From contig NZ_BCXA01000025.1 in assembly GCF_001894865.1 (NCBI RefSeq), forward strand, positions 1-64,000: a stretch of DNA of 64,000 nt, in the 5' to 3' direction. The stretch comes from Rhodococcus maanshanensis NBRC 100610. GTDB taxonomy: Bacteria; Actinomycetota; Actinomycetes; Mycobacteriales; Mycobacteriaceae. The notes beneath the pieces are model-generated. The model saw only the letters and a program-made list of their open reading frames with translations. It did not search any database and was not told the origin of the DNA. Numbering within the stretch: the first letter of the stretch is position 1; each line of letters starts with the position of its first letter. Positions 15,512 to 23,373 of this stretch are shown piece after piece. The translations under genes and the position numbers were made by a program.

Positions 15512-15604
15512 TCACGTGGTGGTCTTGGGCTTCGACGAGCCCGACGTCAGTCCGCCCGCGAGTCCGCCGAGGATCGAGATCAGCTGGCTGAGGATGTTGT
15601 CCAT
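15512..15604 (-). CDS. 30-residue peptide, putative small membrane/amphipathic peptide
   Basis: A short gene bracketed by all the usual signals. ATG at 15604-15602 has AAAGGAG six bases upstream (15617-15611), among the clearest ribosome-binding sites in the window. The frame ends in TGA at 15512, followed by a hairpin at 15494-15466. The peptide begins MDNILSQLISILGGLAGG and ends in a basic, Thr-rich tail SSKPKTTT. Residues 1-20 form a hydrophobic or amphipathic helix (Leu/Ile every third or fourth place) with little charge, like small membrane-associated peptides. It has its own 130-bp upstream region with a CRP-like site. I do not recognise a family. A holin-like, toxin-like or membrane-complex accessory role is speculation. 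Confidence 0.6.
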   Translation of the reverse strand: MDNILSQLISILGGLAGGLTSGSSKPKTTT

Positions 15605-15628
15605 GTTGTTCTCCTTTGCGTGATTCAC

Positions 15629-15644
15629 CGTGATCCGGCTCACA
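15629..15644. promoter_or_regulatory. CRP/GlxR-like site upstream of the 30-residue peptide gene
   Basis: CGTGATCCGGCTCACA matches the actinobacterial CRP/GlxR consensus TGTGA-N6-TCACA at 9 of 10 fixed positions and lies 25 bases upstream of the start codon of the small gene, a position more consistent with repression or mRNA overlap than classical activation. Confidence 0.35.
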
Positions 15645-15733
15645 AAGAAGTGTGCACACCCATCCGGGATCCGTCTAGCCCATTCGGGATTTCTTTTACA
15701 AGATTCTTTTGGTCACGATTTGAATACGATCGG

Positions 15734-16765
15734 CTACCGGAGGCCCGCCCTGCGCGCGATGTCCATCGCCTGGGCCACGATGTCGTCGATCAATTTCGTC
15801 GACGGCGCTCCGACCGCGGCCGTGTTCCGTGGATCCTCCATCGTCCGCCGCAGCACGCCCTCGGCGATGATCGAGATCTTCCACAGGGCGAGCGCGTGCC
15901 AGAACCCGAGCGCGGCCGGATCCCTGCCGGTCTCGTGCATGTAGGCCTTGGTCAGCTCCTCCCTGGTCGGGAATCCCTCCAGGGTCGACGCCGCGAAGGG
16001 ACCCGGCACCTCGTCCTCCGCCTGCGCCCAATACGCCAGCAGCGCACCGACATCCGCGAGCGGATCACCGAGCGTGCACAGTTCCCAGTCCACGACGGCC
16101 ACCACCCGCCCGTCGTCACGCGCGGTGATCACATTGCTCAGGTGGAAGTCGCCGTGCACCAGGTTCAGCTCGGTCTGCGCGGGAATCGACCTGGTGAGCA
16201 GCGCCGCCAACTCGTCGACCGCCGGGATGTCACGGGTCTTCGACTTTTCCCACTGTCCCGACCAGCGCCTGAGCTGACGCTCCGCGTACGGCGAGTGGCT
16301 CGCGAGGTCGTCGAGTCCGGCCAGCTCGAGATCGACGGCATGGATGCTGGCCAACGCCTTCGGCATCGACAGCCCGGTGGCCCGCCGACGTTCCGGTGTC
16401 AGATTCTTCGCCACCCCGATGCTGTCGATCACCACCCCGTCGACGAAGCTCATCAGCATCAGTGGTGCGTCGGTGATCGCCGGATCCTCCGTCAGACCCA
16501 GCACCTTCGGGACCGGCACCCCCGTCCCCTGCAGCGCGGACAGGATCCGGTACTCCCTGGCGATGTCGTGCGCGGACGCCAGCAGGTGCCCGAGCGGCGG
16601 CCTGCGCAGGACCCACTGGCCTCCGCCCGCGTCGGACACCAGGTAGGTCAGATTCGACTGCCCGTTGCCGATCCTGGTGAACTCGAGCGGCGCAACGGCA
16701 CCGACCCCCATGTCGGCGATCCAGTTCGACACCGCCTCTTCGTCGAGTCCTACGGCGTTGCTCAT
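15734..16765 (-). CDS. APH/ChoK-fold phosphotransferase (ACAD10/11-type kinase partner)
   Basis: A 343-residue kinase-like protein. The start is ATG 16765 (MSNAVGLDEEAV) with AAGGGAA upstream; the ORF continues 25 codons further without similarity. Aminoglycoside-phosphotransferase motifs are present: glycine loop TRIGNGQSNLTYLV, the catalytic Brenner motif LVHGDFHLSNVI near residue 202 (catalytic Asp, metal-ligand Asn) and VVDWELCTLGDPLADVG near 225 (DWE, metal Asp). It follows the acyl-CoA dehydrogenase gene by 40 bp in the same operon. In vertebrate ACAD10/ACAD11 the same two folds are fused, and in bacteria such pairs serve 4-hydroxyacyl-CoA catabolism through a phosphorylated intermediate. 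Antibiotic resistance is unlikely. Confidence 0.85.
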   Translation of the reverse strand: MSNAVGLDEEAVSNWIADMGVGAVAPLEFTRIGNGQSNLTYLVSDAGGGQWVLRRPPLGHLLASAHDIAREYRILSALQGTGVPVPKVLGLTEDPAITDAPLMLMSFVDGVVIDSIGVAKNLTPERRRATGLSMPKALASIHAVDLELAGLDDLASHSPYAERQLRRWSGQWEKSKTRDIPAVDELAALLTRSIPAQTELNLVHGDFHLSNVITARDDGRVVAVVDWELCTLGDPLADVGALLAYWAQAEDEVPGPFAASTLEGFPTREELTKAYMHETGRDPAALGFWHALALWKISIIAEGVLRRTMEDPRNTAAVGAPSTKLIDDIVAQAMDIARRAGLR

Positions 16766-16805
16766 CGGGTTCCCTTTCCTGTCACGGACTGCGTTGCGGT
16801 GTATG

Positions 16806-18041
16806 TCATTTCGCGGCTGCGACGGCCTCTTCCGCGGCAAGCCGGTACGGCCGCAGCTCCTGGCGTGCGATGGTCCGCTTGTGCACCTCGTCGGGGCCGT
16901 CGGCGAGCCGCAAGGCGCGCAGGTGCGCGTACATCATCGCCAGCGGGAAGTCGTCGGACACCCCGCCGCCGCCGTGCACCTGGATGGCGCGGTCGACGAT
17001 CTTGAGCGCCATCTGCGGGGCGGCCACCTTGATGGCGGCGATCTCGGTGCGCGCCTCCTGGTTGCCGACAGTGTCCATCAGCCAGGCGGTCTTGAGGGTC
17101 AACAGCCGTGCCATCTCGATCTCGATCCGCGCCTCGGCGATCCAGTCCTGGATGTTGGCACGCGCGCTCAGCGGACGACCGAAGGTGACGCGGGTCGACG
17201 CCCGCCGACACATCAGCTCCAGCGCCCGCTCCGCCATCCCGATCGCGCGCATGCAGTGGTGGATCCGCCCCGGCCCCAGTCGCGCCTGGCTGATCATGAA
17301 ACCCGCACCGGGACCGGCCAACACATCGGCATCGGGAACCCGGACGTTCTCGAACAGCACCTCGGCGTGACCCTCGCGGTCCTGGTAGCCGAACACCGGC
17401 AGCCCGCGCACCACCGTGATCCCGGGGGCGTCGATCGGTACCACCATCATCGACTGCTGGCTGTAGACGGGCCCGGTGGGATCGGTCTTGCCCATCACGA
17501 TCAGCACCCGGCAATTGGCGTGCAACGCATTCGAGGTCCACCATTTGCGCCCGTTGAGCACCCAGCCGTCGCCGTCGCGGACCATGGTCATCTGGATGTT
17601 GGTCGCGTCCGAACTGGCGACATCGGGCTCGGTCATCGCGAACGCGGAGCGGATGGTGCCGTCCAGCAGCGGCCGCAGCCAGCGTTGCTTGTGCTCGTCG
17701 GTGCCGAAGAGCGTGAGCACCTCCATGTTCCCGGTGTCCGGGGCGGAGCAGTTGCACGCCTCGGACGCCAGGTGGCTCCGTCCCATGATCTCGGCCAGTG
17801 GCGCGTACTCCGAATTGGTCAGCCCCGGTCCGAATTCGGGATGCGGGTGAAAGAGGTTCCACAGCCCCCGCGACCGCGCCTCGACCTTGAGCTCCTCGAT
17901 GACCGGTGGCTGGAAATGCGGGTCCGCCGACTCGCGCATCTGCTGTTCGTACACCGCCTCGGCCGGGTAGACCCGCTCATCCATGAAGGCCAGCAGCGTG
18001 CCGCGGTACTCCTGGCAGCGTTCGGTGGGTGCGAAATCCAT
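16806..18041 (-). CDS. acyl-CoA dehydrogenase (ACAD10/11-like)
   Basis: A 411-residue flavoprotein. The FAD/acyl-CoA signature is AFAMTEPDVASSDATN (near residue 135); WVLNGRKWWTSNALH follows, then RVTFGRPLSARANIQDWIAE and the C-terminal IQVHGGGGVSDDFPLAMMYAHLRALRLADGPDEVH, typical of the ACAD10/11 branch. Its N-terminus is shortened compared with ACAD11 because the kinase domain is a separate gene downstream. Ribosome-binding site GGAGAGG precedes ATG 18041. With the phosphotransferase it may turn a 4-phosphoacyl-CoA into an enoyl-CoA; plain beta-oxidation is the alternative. It is divergent from the P450 gene over a 208-bp gap in which I see no clear operator. Confidence 0.9.
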   Translation of the reverse strand: MDFAPTERCQEYRGTLLAFMDERVYPAEAVYEQQMRESADPHFQPPVIEELKVEARSRGLWNLFHPHPEFGPGLTNSEYAPLAEIMGRSHLASEACNCSAPDTGNMEVLTLFGTDEHKQRWLRPLLDGTIRSAFAMTEPDVASSDATNIQMTMVRDGDGWVLNGRKWWTSNALHANCRVLIVMGKTDPTGPVYSQQSMMVVPIDAPGITVVRGLPVFGYQDREGHAEVLFENVRVPDADVLAGPGAGFMISQARLGPGRIHHCMRAIGMAERALELMCRRASTRVTFGRPLSARANIQDWIAEARIEIEMARLLTLKTAWLMDTVGNQEARTEIAAIKVAAPQMALKIVDRAIQVHGGGGVSDDFPLAMMYAHLRALRLADGPDEVHKRTIARQELRPYRLAAEEAVAAAK

Positions 18042-18249
18042 CTGCTTTCCTCTCCCTGGACCAGCGAGCCCGTGACGGCCGCGTCCGCGGCGGAATTACC
18101 CAGCAGCGATGCTAGTTCGCGGATGCCGCTACCACCTGCGGACGCGAATATCGCTGCCGAGCCGCAACAAATCGGGTTCGAATCGATCTCGGTGGGCCAC
18201 GAGGGACGACCGGGGCGACAAACACCCCCGAAGTGCGCGAGAATCAGTC

Positions 18250-19656
18250 ATGGCTCGTCCGCTTCCCGCGATGGCCACCGAGGCGCTGCCGCACCCACCG
18301 CACCGGCTCCCGGTGCTCGGTGACGTGCTCTCCGCCGACGCCGCCCGCCCCGCTCAGCGGCTGGCCGAACTCGCCGGATTCCTCGGCCCGATCTACGAAA
18401 CCAAGATCTTCAACCGGCACCTCACGGTCGTCTCGGGTCCCGCGGCGTACACGGAGCTCGGTGACGAGAAGCGGTTCGGCAAGCACGTCGGTTTCGCCTT
18501 CGCCGCCTCACGCGAGTTCCTCGGCGACGCGCTGCCCACCGCATACAGCGACGAACCCAACTGGGCGCGGGCGCACAACATCCTGATGCCGGCCTTCACG
18601 CTGTCCGCGATGCGCGGCTACCACGACATCATGCTCGACACGGTCGGCGAGCTCATCACGCATTGGGACGCGCTGGCCGACGGGGACACCACCGTCGACG
18701 TGCACACCGACACGAGCAAGCTGACGCTGGAGGCGATCGGCCGCATCGGATTCGGCTATCACTTCGATTCGTTCACGCGTAGCGAGCCCGACCCCTTCGC
18801 GGTCGCGGTGGCGCGCATGTTCGCCTACATCGGGCGCGCGGGGTTCCGCATCCCGGTGCACTGGCTGGAGAACGCGGTCCACGGCAAGGACATCAGGCAG
18901 AACGCGCGCGACGTCGACTATGTCCGGCACGTGGTCGACGACATCATCCGCGAGCGTCGCGGCCACCCGGAGGGCCGGCCCGACGACCTGCTGGCGCTGA
19001 TGCTCAGCACCGCCGACCCGGAGTCCGGCGAGCGCCTCGACGACGAGAACGTCCGCAACCAGGTGATCAGCTTCCTCAGTGCGGGTCACGAGACCACATC
19101 GGGCACATTGTCGTTCGCGCTGCACCTGCTCGCGACCCACCCCGAGATCGCGGACCGTGCCCGGGCCGAGATCTCCTCGCTGTGGCCGGTCGACGCGGCA
19201 CCCGAGCCGGTGTTCGGCGACGTGCACAAGCTCAGGTACGTGCGCCGGATCGTCGACGAGACGCTGCGCCTGTGGCCGATCGCCCCCGGCTACTTCCGCG
19301 AACCGAAGCAGGACACCACCCTCGGCGGCCACGTCGTCCGGAAGGGCCAGGCCCTGCTGGCGCTCACCCTGCGTGTGCAGCGGGACCCGGTGTGGGGCCC
19401 GAACCCGCTCGCCTTCGATCCGGACCGGTTCCTCCCGGACCGCGCCCGCACCCGCCCGGTCGGCATCTACAAACCCTTCGGCACCGGCATGCGCTCGTGC
19501 ATCGGGCGACAGCTGGCCCTCCACGAATCCACGCTGGCGCTGGCGCTGATCCTGCATCGTTACGAGCTCGATCCCGTGCCGGGCTACCAGCTTGAGGTGG
19601 CGGAGGAGTTCACGCTCAAGCCCGTCGGCCTGCGACTGGGTCTGCGACGACGCTGA
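18250..19656 (+). CDS. cytochrome P450, stand-alone CYP102-like haem domain (copy 1)
   Basis: A 468-residue P450. Conserved features: I-helix SAGHETTSG near residue 277, K-helix DETLRLWP (ExxR) near 338, and the haem loop KPFGTGMRSCIGRQLALHE with the ligand Cys near 417. The sequence follows the haem domain of P450 BM3 along its length (NWARAHNILMPAF, GERLDDENVRNQVISFLSAGHETTSG, EFTLKPVGLRLGL), but the protein ends where BM3 continues into its diflavin reductase. It must take electrons from a ferredoxin or separate reductase not found here. Fatty-acid hydroxylation is suggested by the family. ATG 18250 is chosen from the start of alignable sequence; the ORF upstream (to 18109) has no similarity. 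Confidence 0.9.
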   Translation: MARPLPAMATEALPHPPHRLPVLGDVLSADAARPAQRLAELAGFLGPIYETKIFNRHLTVVSGPAAYTELGDEKRFGKHVGFAFAASREFLGDALPTAYSDEPNWARAHNILMPAFTLSAMRGYHDIMLDTVGELITHWDALADGDTTVDVHTDTSKLTLEAIGRIGFGYHFDSFTRSEPDPFAVAVARMFAYIGRAGFRIPVHWLENAVHGKDIRQNARDVDYVRHVVDDIIRERRGHPEGRPDDLLALMLSTADPESGERLDDENVRNQVISFLSAGHETTSGTLSFALHLLATHPEIADRARAEISSLWPVDAAPEPVFGDVHKLRYVRRIVDETLRLWPIAPGYFREPKQDTTLGGHVVRKGQALLALTLRVQRDPVWGPNPLAFDPDRFLPDRARTRPVGIYKPFGTGMRSCIGRQLALHESTLALALILHRYELDPVPGYQLEVAEEFTLKPVGLRLGLRRR

Positions 19657-19718
19657 CGAACCGCGCCGATGGGCGCGTTCCGCCGCCCCTCGACGCGCGG
19701 GCACGCCAAGATGGAGCA

Positions 19719-21119
19719 ATGGCAGTCCTTGCGGTCGATCGTCCGTCGTTGCCCCATCCGCCGCGCCGGATCCCCCTGCTCGGGGACGTGCTCGACGTCG
19801 ATGTCACCAAGCCGACGCAGAACGCGATGGCCTGCGCGCAGCGCCTCGGCCCGGTCTACGAGCGCAAGATCTTCAACTACGTGTTCACCTTCGTCTCCGG
19901 CGCGGACCTGGCCACCGAGCTCAACGACGAGAGCCGGTTCCAGAAGCACGTCGGCATCGCCCTGCGGAACCTGCGGCCGATCGGCAGCGACGGGTTGTTC
20001 ACCGCCTACAACTCCGAACCGAACTGGTCGAAGGCCCACAACATCCTGATGCCCGCCTTCACCCAGTCCGCGATGCGCAGCTACCACCAGACCATGCTCG
20101 ACACCGTGCGCGAACTGATCGGGCACTGGGACGAGCGCTGCGACTCCACGCCGGTCGAGGTCACCCCTGACATGACCAAGGTGACCCTCGAGACGATCGG
20201 CCGGACCGGCTTCGGATACGAGTTCGGCTCCTTCGACCGCGCGGAGCAGGACCCGTTCGTCGGTGCGATGATCCGCTCGCTCACCTTTGCGCAGAAGGCC
20301 TCGTTCACCCTCCCGATCCCGCTCCTGGACCGGGCGATCAAGCGCAAGGCGATCCGCAGGAACAAGGCCGACCTGGCCTACATGGCCCACGTGGTCGACG
20401 AGGTGATCCGCTCGCGCCGCGCGAACCCCGAGGAGCACCGTGACGACCTGCTCGGTCTGATGCTCTCCACCGAGGATCCCGAGTCCGGCGAGCGCCTCGA
20501 CGACGAGAACGTCCGCAACCAGGTGATCACCTTCCTCATCGCCGGCCACGAGACCTCCTCGGGTGCCCTGTCGTTCGCGCTGTACTACCTGGCCAACAAC
20601 CCGGAGGTCGCCGAGCGCGCCCGCGCTGAGATCTACGCGATGTGGCCGCAGGGCACCGACCCCGATCCGGTGTTCGAACAGATCCCCAAGCTGCGGTACG
20701 TGCGGCGCGTCCTCGACGAGACGCTGCGCCTGTGGCCGACCGCGCCCGGCTACATGCGTGAGGCGCGCGAGGACACCGTGCTGGGCGGCCGCTACCCGAT
20801 GAAGGCGGGCGAGGCCGCGTTCGTGCTGTTGCCGCAGCTGCACCGCGACCCCGTCTGGGGCGACGACCCGGACGCCTTCGACCCGGAGCGGTTCCTGCCC
20901 GCGAACGTCCGCAAGCGCCCCGGGCACGTCTACAAGCCGTTCGGCACCGGGATCCGTTCCTGCATCGGCAGGCAGTTCGCGATCCACGAGATCGTGATGG
21001 CCCTTGCCCTGCTGCTGCACCGCTATGACCTCGAGCCCGAACCCGACTACGAGCTGGACGTCACCGAGCTGCTCACCCTCAAGCCGGAGGGGTTCCGGCT
21101 GCGTCTGCACCGCCGCTGA
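19719..21119 (+). CDS. cytochrome P450, stand-alone CYP102-like haem domain (copy 2)
   Basis: A 466-residue paralogue of the preceding P450, 62 bp downstream in the same direction, probably cotranscribed. I-helix ITFLIAGHETSSGALSFALYYL (near 274), ExxR in DETLRLWPTAPGY, and haem loop KPFGTGIRSCIGRQFAIHE with Cys near 415 are intact. Resemblance to P450 BM3 is even closer than in copy 1 (GSDGLFTAYNSEPNWSKAHN, LLTLKPEGFRLRL). Again there is no reductase domain. The pair differs most in the N-terminal half and around the F/G region, which lines the substrate channel in BM3, so the two probably accept different substrates. ATG 19719 has GGAG only two bases away; translation may be partly coupled to copy 1. 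Confidence 0.92.
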   Translation: MAVLAVDRPSLPHPPRRIPLLGDVLDVDVTKPTQNAMACAQRLGPVYERKIFNYVFTFVSGADLATELNDESRFQKHVGIALRNLRPIGSDGLFTAYNSEPNWSKAHNILMPAFTQSAMRSYHQTMLDTVRELIGHWDERCDSTPVEVTPDMTKVTLETIGRTGFGYEFGSFDRAEQDPFVGAMIRSLTFAQKASFTLPIPLLDRAIKRKAIRRNKADLAYMAHVVDEVIRSRRANPEEHRDDLLGLMLSTEDPESGERLDDENVRNQVITFLIAGHETSSGALSFALYYLANNPEVAERARAEIYAMWPQGTDPDPVFEQIPKLRYVRRVLDETLRLWPTAPGYMREAREDTVLGGRYPMKAGEAAFVLLPQLHRDPVWGDDPDAFDPERFLPANVRKRPGHVYKPFGTGIRSCIGRQFAIHEIVMALALLLHRYDLEPEPDYELDVTELLTLKPEGFRLRLHRR

Positions 21120-21298
21120 GCGCTGGTCACCGATCGCGACGAACCGATGGTCACTGCAGGTCAGGGCGTTGATTCGCCGCTCGCTGACCAGCTCACTTGC
21201 GCCTCGCCGGCAAAGGTGGATGCTGTGAGGTAAGGACACATCGAGCGCCGCCGAGGTCTCACGAGGACCGCCCCGGCACATGCAACGAGGAGGGTCCG

Positions 21299-22387
21299 GT
21301 GTCCGAGAAAATCGACTATCCGGTCCAACTCATCCAACCCGACGGGGCCCGTGTACACGGAGCCGGCCACGCGGGCGAGGTCGCCGACATCGGCCCAGAG
21401 GAGTTGCGCACCCTGTACAAGGACATGGTGGTGCTGCGCCGCGTCGACGCGGAGGCCACCGCCCTCCAACGTCAGGGACAGCTGGGGATCTGGGCGCCGA
21501 GCCTGGGTCAGGAGGCGTCCCAGATCGGCTCAGCGCGGGCACTCGAACCCGACGACTACGTCTTCACCAGCTACCGCGAGCACGGACTGGCGTACTGCCG
21601 CGGCGTGCCGCCGGAGCAATGGCCGCCGATGTGGCGGGGTGTGGCGCTGTCGAACTGGGATCCCGCCGAGTACAACCTGACCAATCCCGCCATCGTCGTC
21701 GGCTCGCAGGGCCTGCACGCCACCGGCTATGCGATCGCCGCCCACATGGACGGCGCCGAGATCGCGGTCATGGCGTACTTCGGCGACGGCGCCACCAGCC
21801 AGGGCGACCTGTCCGAGGCGCTCGGGTTCGCCGCGAGCGCGGGCGCAGGCGTGGTCTTCTTCTGCCAGAACAATCACTGGGCGATCAGCGAACCGGTGCA
21901 ACTGCAGAGCCCGTTCCCGCTCGTGGCCCGGCCCCGCGGGTTCGGGATCCCGGGGATCGCGGTCGACGGCAACGACGTCCTCGCCGTGCTCGCGGTGACC
22001 CGAACGGCCGTCCGGCGCGCGCGTGAGGGCGGCGGGCCGACCTTCATCGAGGCCATCACCTACCGGATGGGCCCGCACACCACCTCCGACGACCCGACCC
22101 GCTACCGGACCGGCGCGGAAGTCGAGCACTGGCGCGCCCGCGATCCCATCGACCGGCTCCGCCGATTGCTCCTGCGCGAGGGCGCGATCGACGAGGAGTT
22201 CACCCGCGGGGTCGACGCCAAGGCCCTCGCGGCGGCCGAGGCGTTGCGGGCGGGCGCCCTCGCTCTCCCCGATCCGGACCCGATGACGGTGTTCGATCAC
22301 GTGTATTCCGGCCCGCATCCGCTGATCGACGAGGAACGCAGCCGTTTCTCGGCGTACCTGAGCACTCTCGAGGAGGCGCAGTCATGA
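21299..22387 (+). CDS. bkdA: branched-chain alpha-keto acid dehydrogenase E1 component, alpha subunit
   Basis: A 362-residue thiamine-diphosphate enzyme subunit. The start is GTG 21299 with GAGGAGGG five bases upstream; the longer ORF to 21197 is non-coding leader. The ThDP motif GDGATSQGDLSEALGFAA begins near residue 162 and closes with QNNHWAIS near 190. The phosphorylation-loop region YRMGPHTTSDDPTRYR matches branched-chain E1-alpha. It decarboxylates the keto acids of Val, Leu and Ile (pyruvate is possible) in a complex with the next two gene products. Its stop overlaps the E1-beta start by ATGA. It is homologous to the mycobacterial PdhA/BkdA group (Rv2497c type). Confidence 0.9.
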   Translation: MSEKIDYPVQLIQPDGARVHGAGHAGEVADIGPEELRTLYKDMVVLRRVDAEATALQRQGQLGIWAPSLGQEASQIGSARALEPDDYVFTSYREHGLAYCRGVPPEQWPPMWRGVALSNWDPAEYNLTNPAIVVGSQGLHATGYAIAAHMDGAEIAVMAYFGDGATSQGDLSEALGFAASAGAGVVFFCQNNHWAISEPVQLQSPFPLVARPRGFGIPGIAVDGNDVLAVLAVTRTAVRRAREGGGPTFIEAITYRMGPHTTSDDPTRYRTGAEVEHWRARDPIDRLRRLLLREGAIDEEFTRGVDAKALAAAEALRAGALALPDPDPMTVFDHVYSGPHPLIDEERSRFSAYLSTLEEAQS

Positions 22388-23361
22388 CCACGATGGCGCT
22401 GGGCGCCGCGCTGAACGCCGGGCTGCGGAAGGCCCTCGAGCGCGACCCGAAGGTGCTGCTGATGGGCGAGGACATCGGCAAGCTCGGCGGCGTCTTCCGG
22501 GTCACCGACACGCTGCAGAAGGACTTCGGCGCCGCCCGCGTGATCGACACCCCGCTCGCCGAATCCGGCATCATCGGGACCGCGTTCGGGATGGCGCTGC
22601 GCGGCTACCGGCCGGTGTGCGAGATCCAGTTCGACGGGTTCGTCTACCCGGCCTTCGACCAGATCGTGTCCCAGGTCGCCAGGATCCACTTCCGTACCAG
22701 CGGCCGGGTGCGGGCACCACTGACGATCCGGGTGCCGTTCGGCGGCGGAATCGGTGCGGTGGAGCATCATTCGGAGTCCCCGGAGGCGTACTTCGCCCAC
22801 ACCCCCGGCCTCCGCGTGGTCACCCCGTCCACCCCTGACGACGCCTTCCACATGATCATGCAGGCCGTCGCGTCGGACGATCCGGTGGTCTTCTTCGAAC
22901 CCAAGCGCCGGTACTGGGACAAGGGCGAGGTGGATCTCGACGCCCCCGCCGCCATCGACCTGCACCGGGCCCGGGTCGCCGCGCCAGGCACGGACGTCAC
23001 CCTCGTCGCGTACGGGGCGATGGTGGCCACCGCGCTGTCGGCGGCCGAAGTCGCCCGGCAGGAGGGACATTCGATCGAGGTGATCGATCTGCGCTCGCTC
23101 TCCCCGATCGACTTCGACACCATCGAGGCCTCCGTCCGCAAGACCGGTCGGCTGGTCGTCGCGCACGAGGCCCCGGTGTTCCTCGGGCTCGGGTCGGAGA
23201 TCGCCGCCCGGATCACCGAGCGGTGCTTCTACCAACTCGAGGCGCCGGTCATCCGGGTCGGCGGGTTCGCCACTCCCTACCCACCCGCCAGATTGGAGCG
23301 GTACTACCTGCCCGACCCGGACCGCATACTCGACGCGGTCGACCAGACGTTCGCCGCCTGA
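22384..23361 (+). CDS. bkdB: branched-chain alpha-keto acid dehydrogenase E1 component, beta subunit
   Basis: A 325-residue transketolase-like subunit that completes the E1 heterotetramer. Characteristic stretches: LLMGEDIGKLGGVFRVT, DTPLAESGIIGTAFGMALRGYRPVCEIQF (containing the ThDP-contact Glu), APLTIRVPFGGGIGAVEHHSES and GRLVVAHEAPVFLGLGSEIAARI in the C-terminal ligand-binding domain. Length is normal. ATG 22384 overlaps the E1-alpha stop by four bases, so the two subunits are produced in balance. The E2 gene follows after 12 bp. Confidence 0.93.
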   Translation: MTTMALGAALNAGLRKALERDPKVLLMGEDIGKLGGVFRVTDTLQKDFGAARVIDTPLAESGIIGTAFGMALRGYRPVCEIQFDGFVYPAFDQIVSQVARIHFRTSGRVRAPLTIRVPFGGGIGAVEHHSESPEAYFAHTPGLRVVTPSTPDDAFHMIMQAVASDDPVVFFEPKRRYWDKGEVDLDAPAAIDLHRARVAAPGTDVTLVAYGAMVATALSAAEVARQEGHSIEVIDLRSLSPIDFDTIEASVRKTGRLVVAHEAPVFLGLGSEIAARITERCFYQLEAPVIRVGGFATPYPPARLERYYLPDPDRILDAVDQTFAA

Positions 23362-23373
23362 AGGGACATCCCC

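Noticed and set aside
15734-16765. Aminoglycoside-resistance gene
   Set aside because: The APH fold is shared by many kinases; the operon with an acyl-CoA dehydrogenase points to lipid catabolism.
19584-21281. A 565-codon minus-strand frame opposite the second P450
   Set aside because: Antisense shadow; the plus strand carries the haem loop and I-helix motifs.
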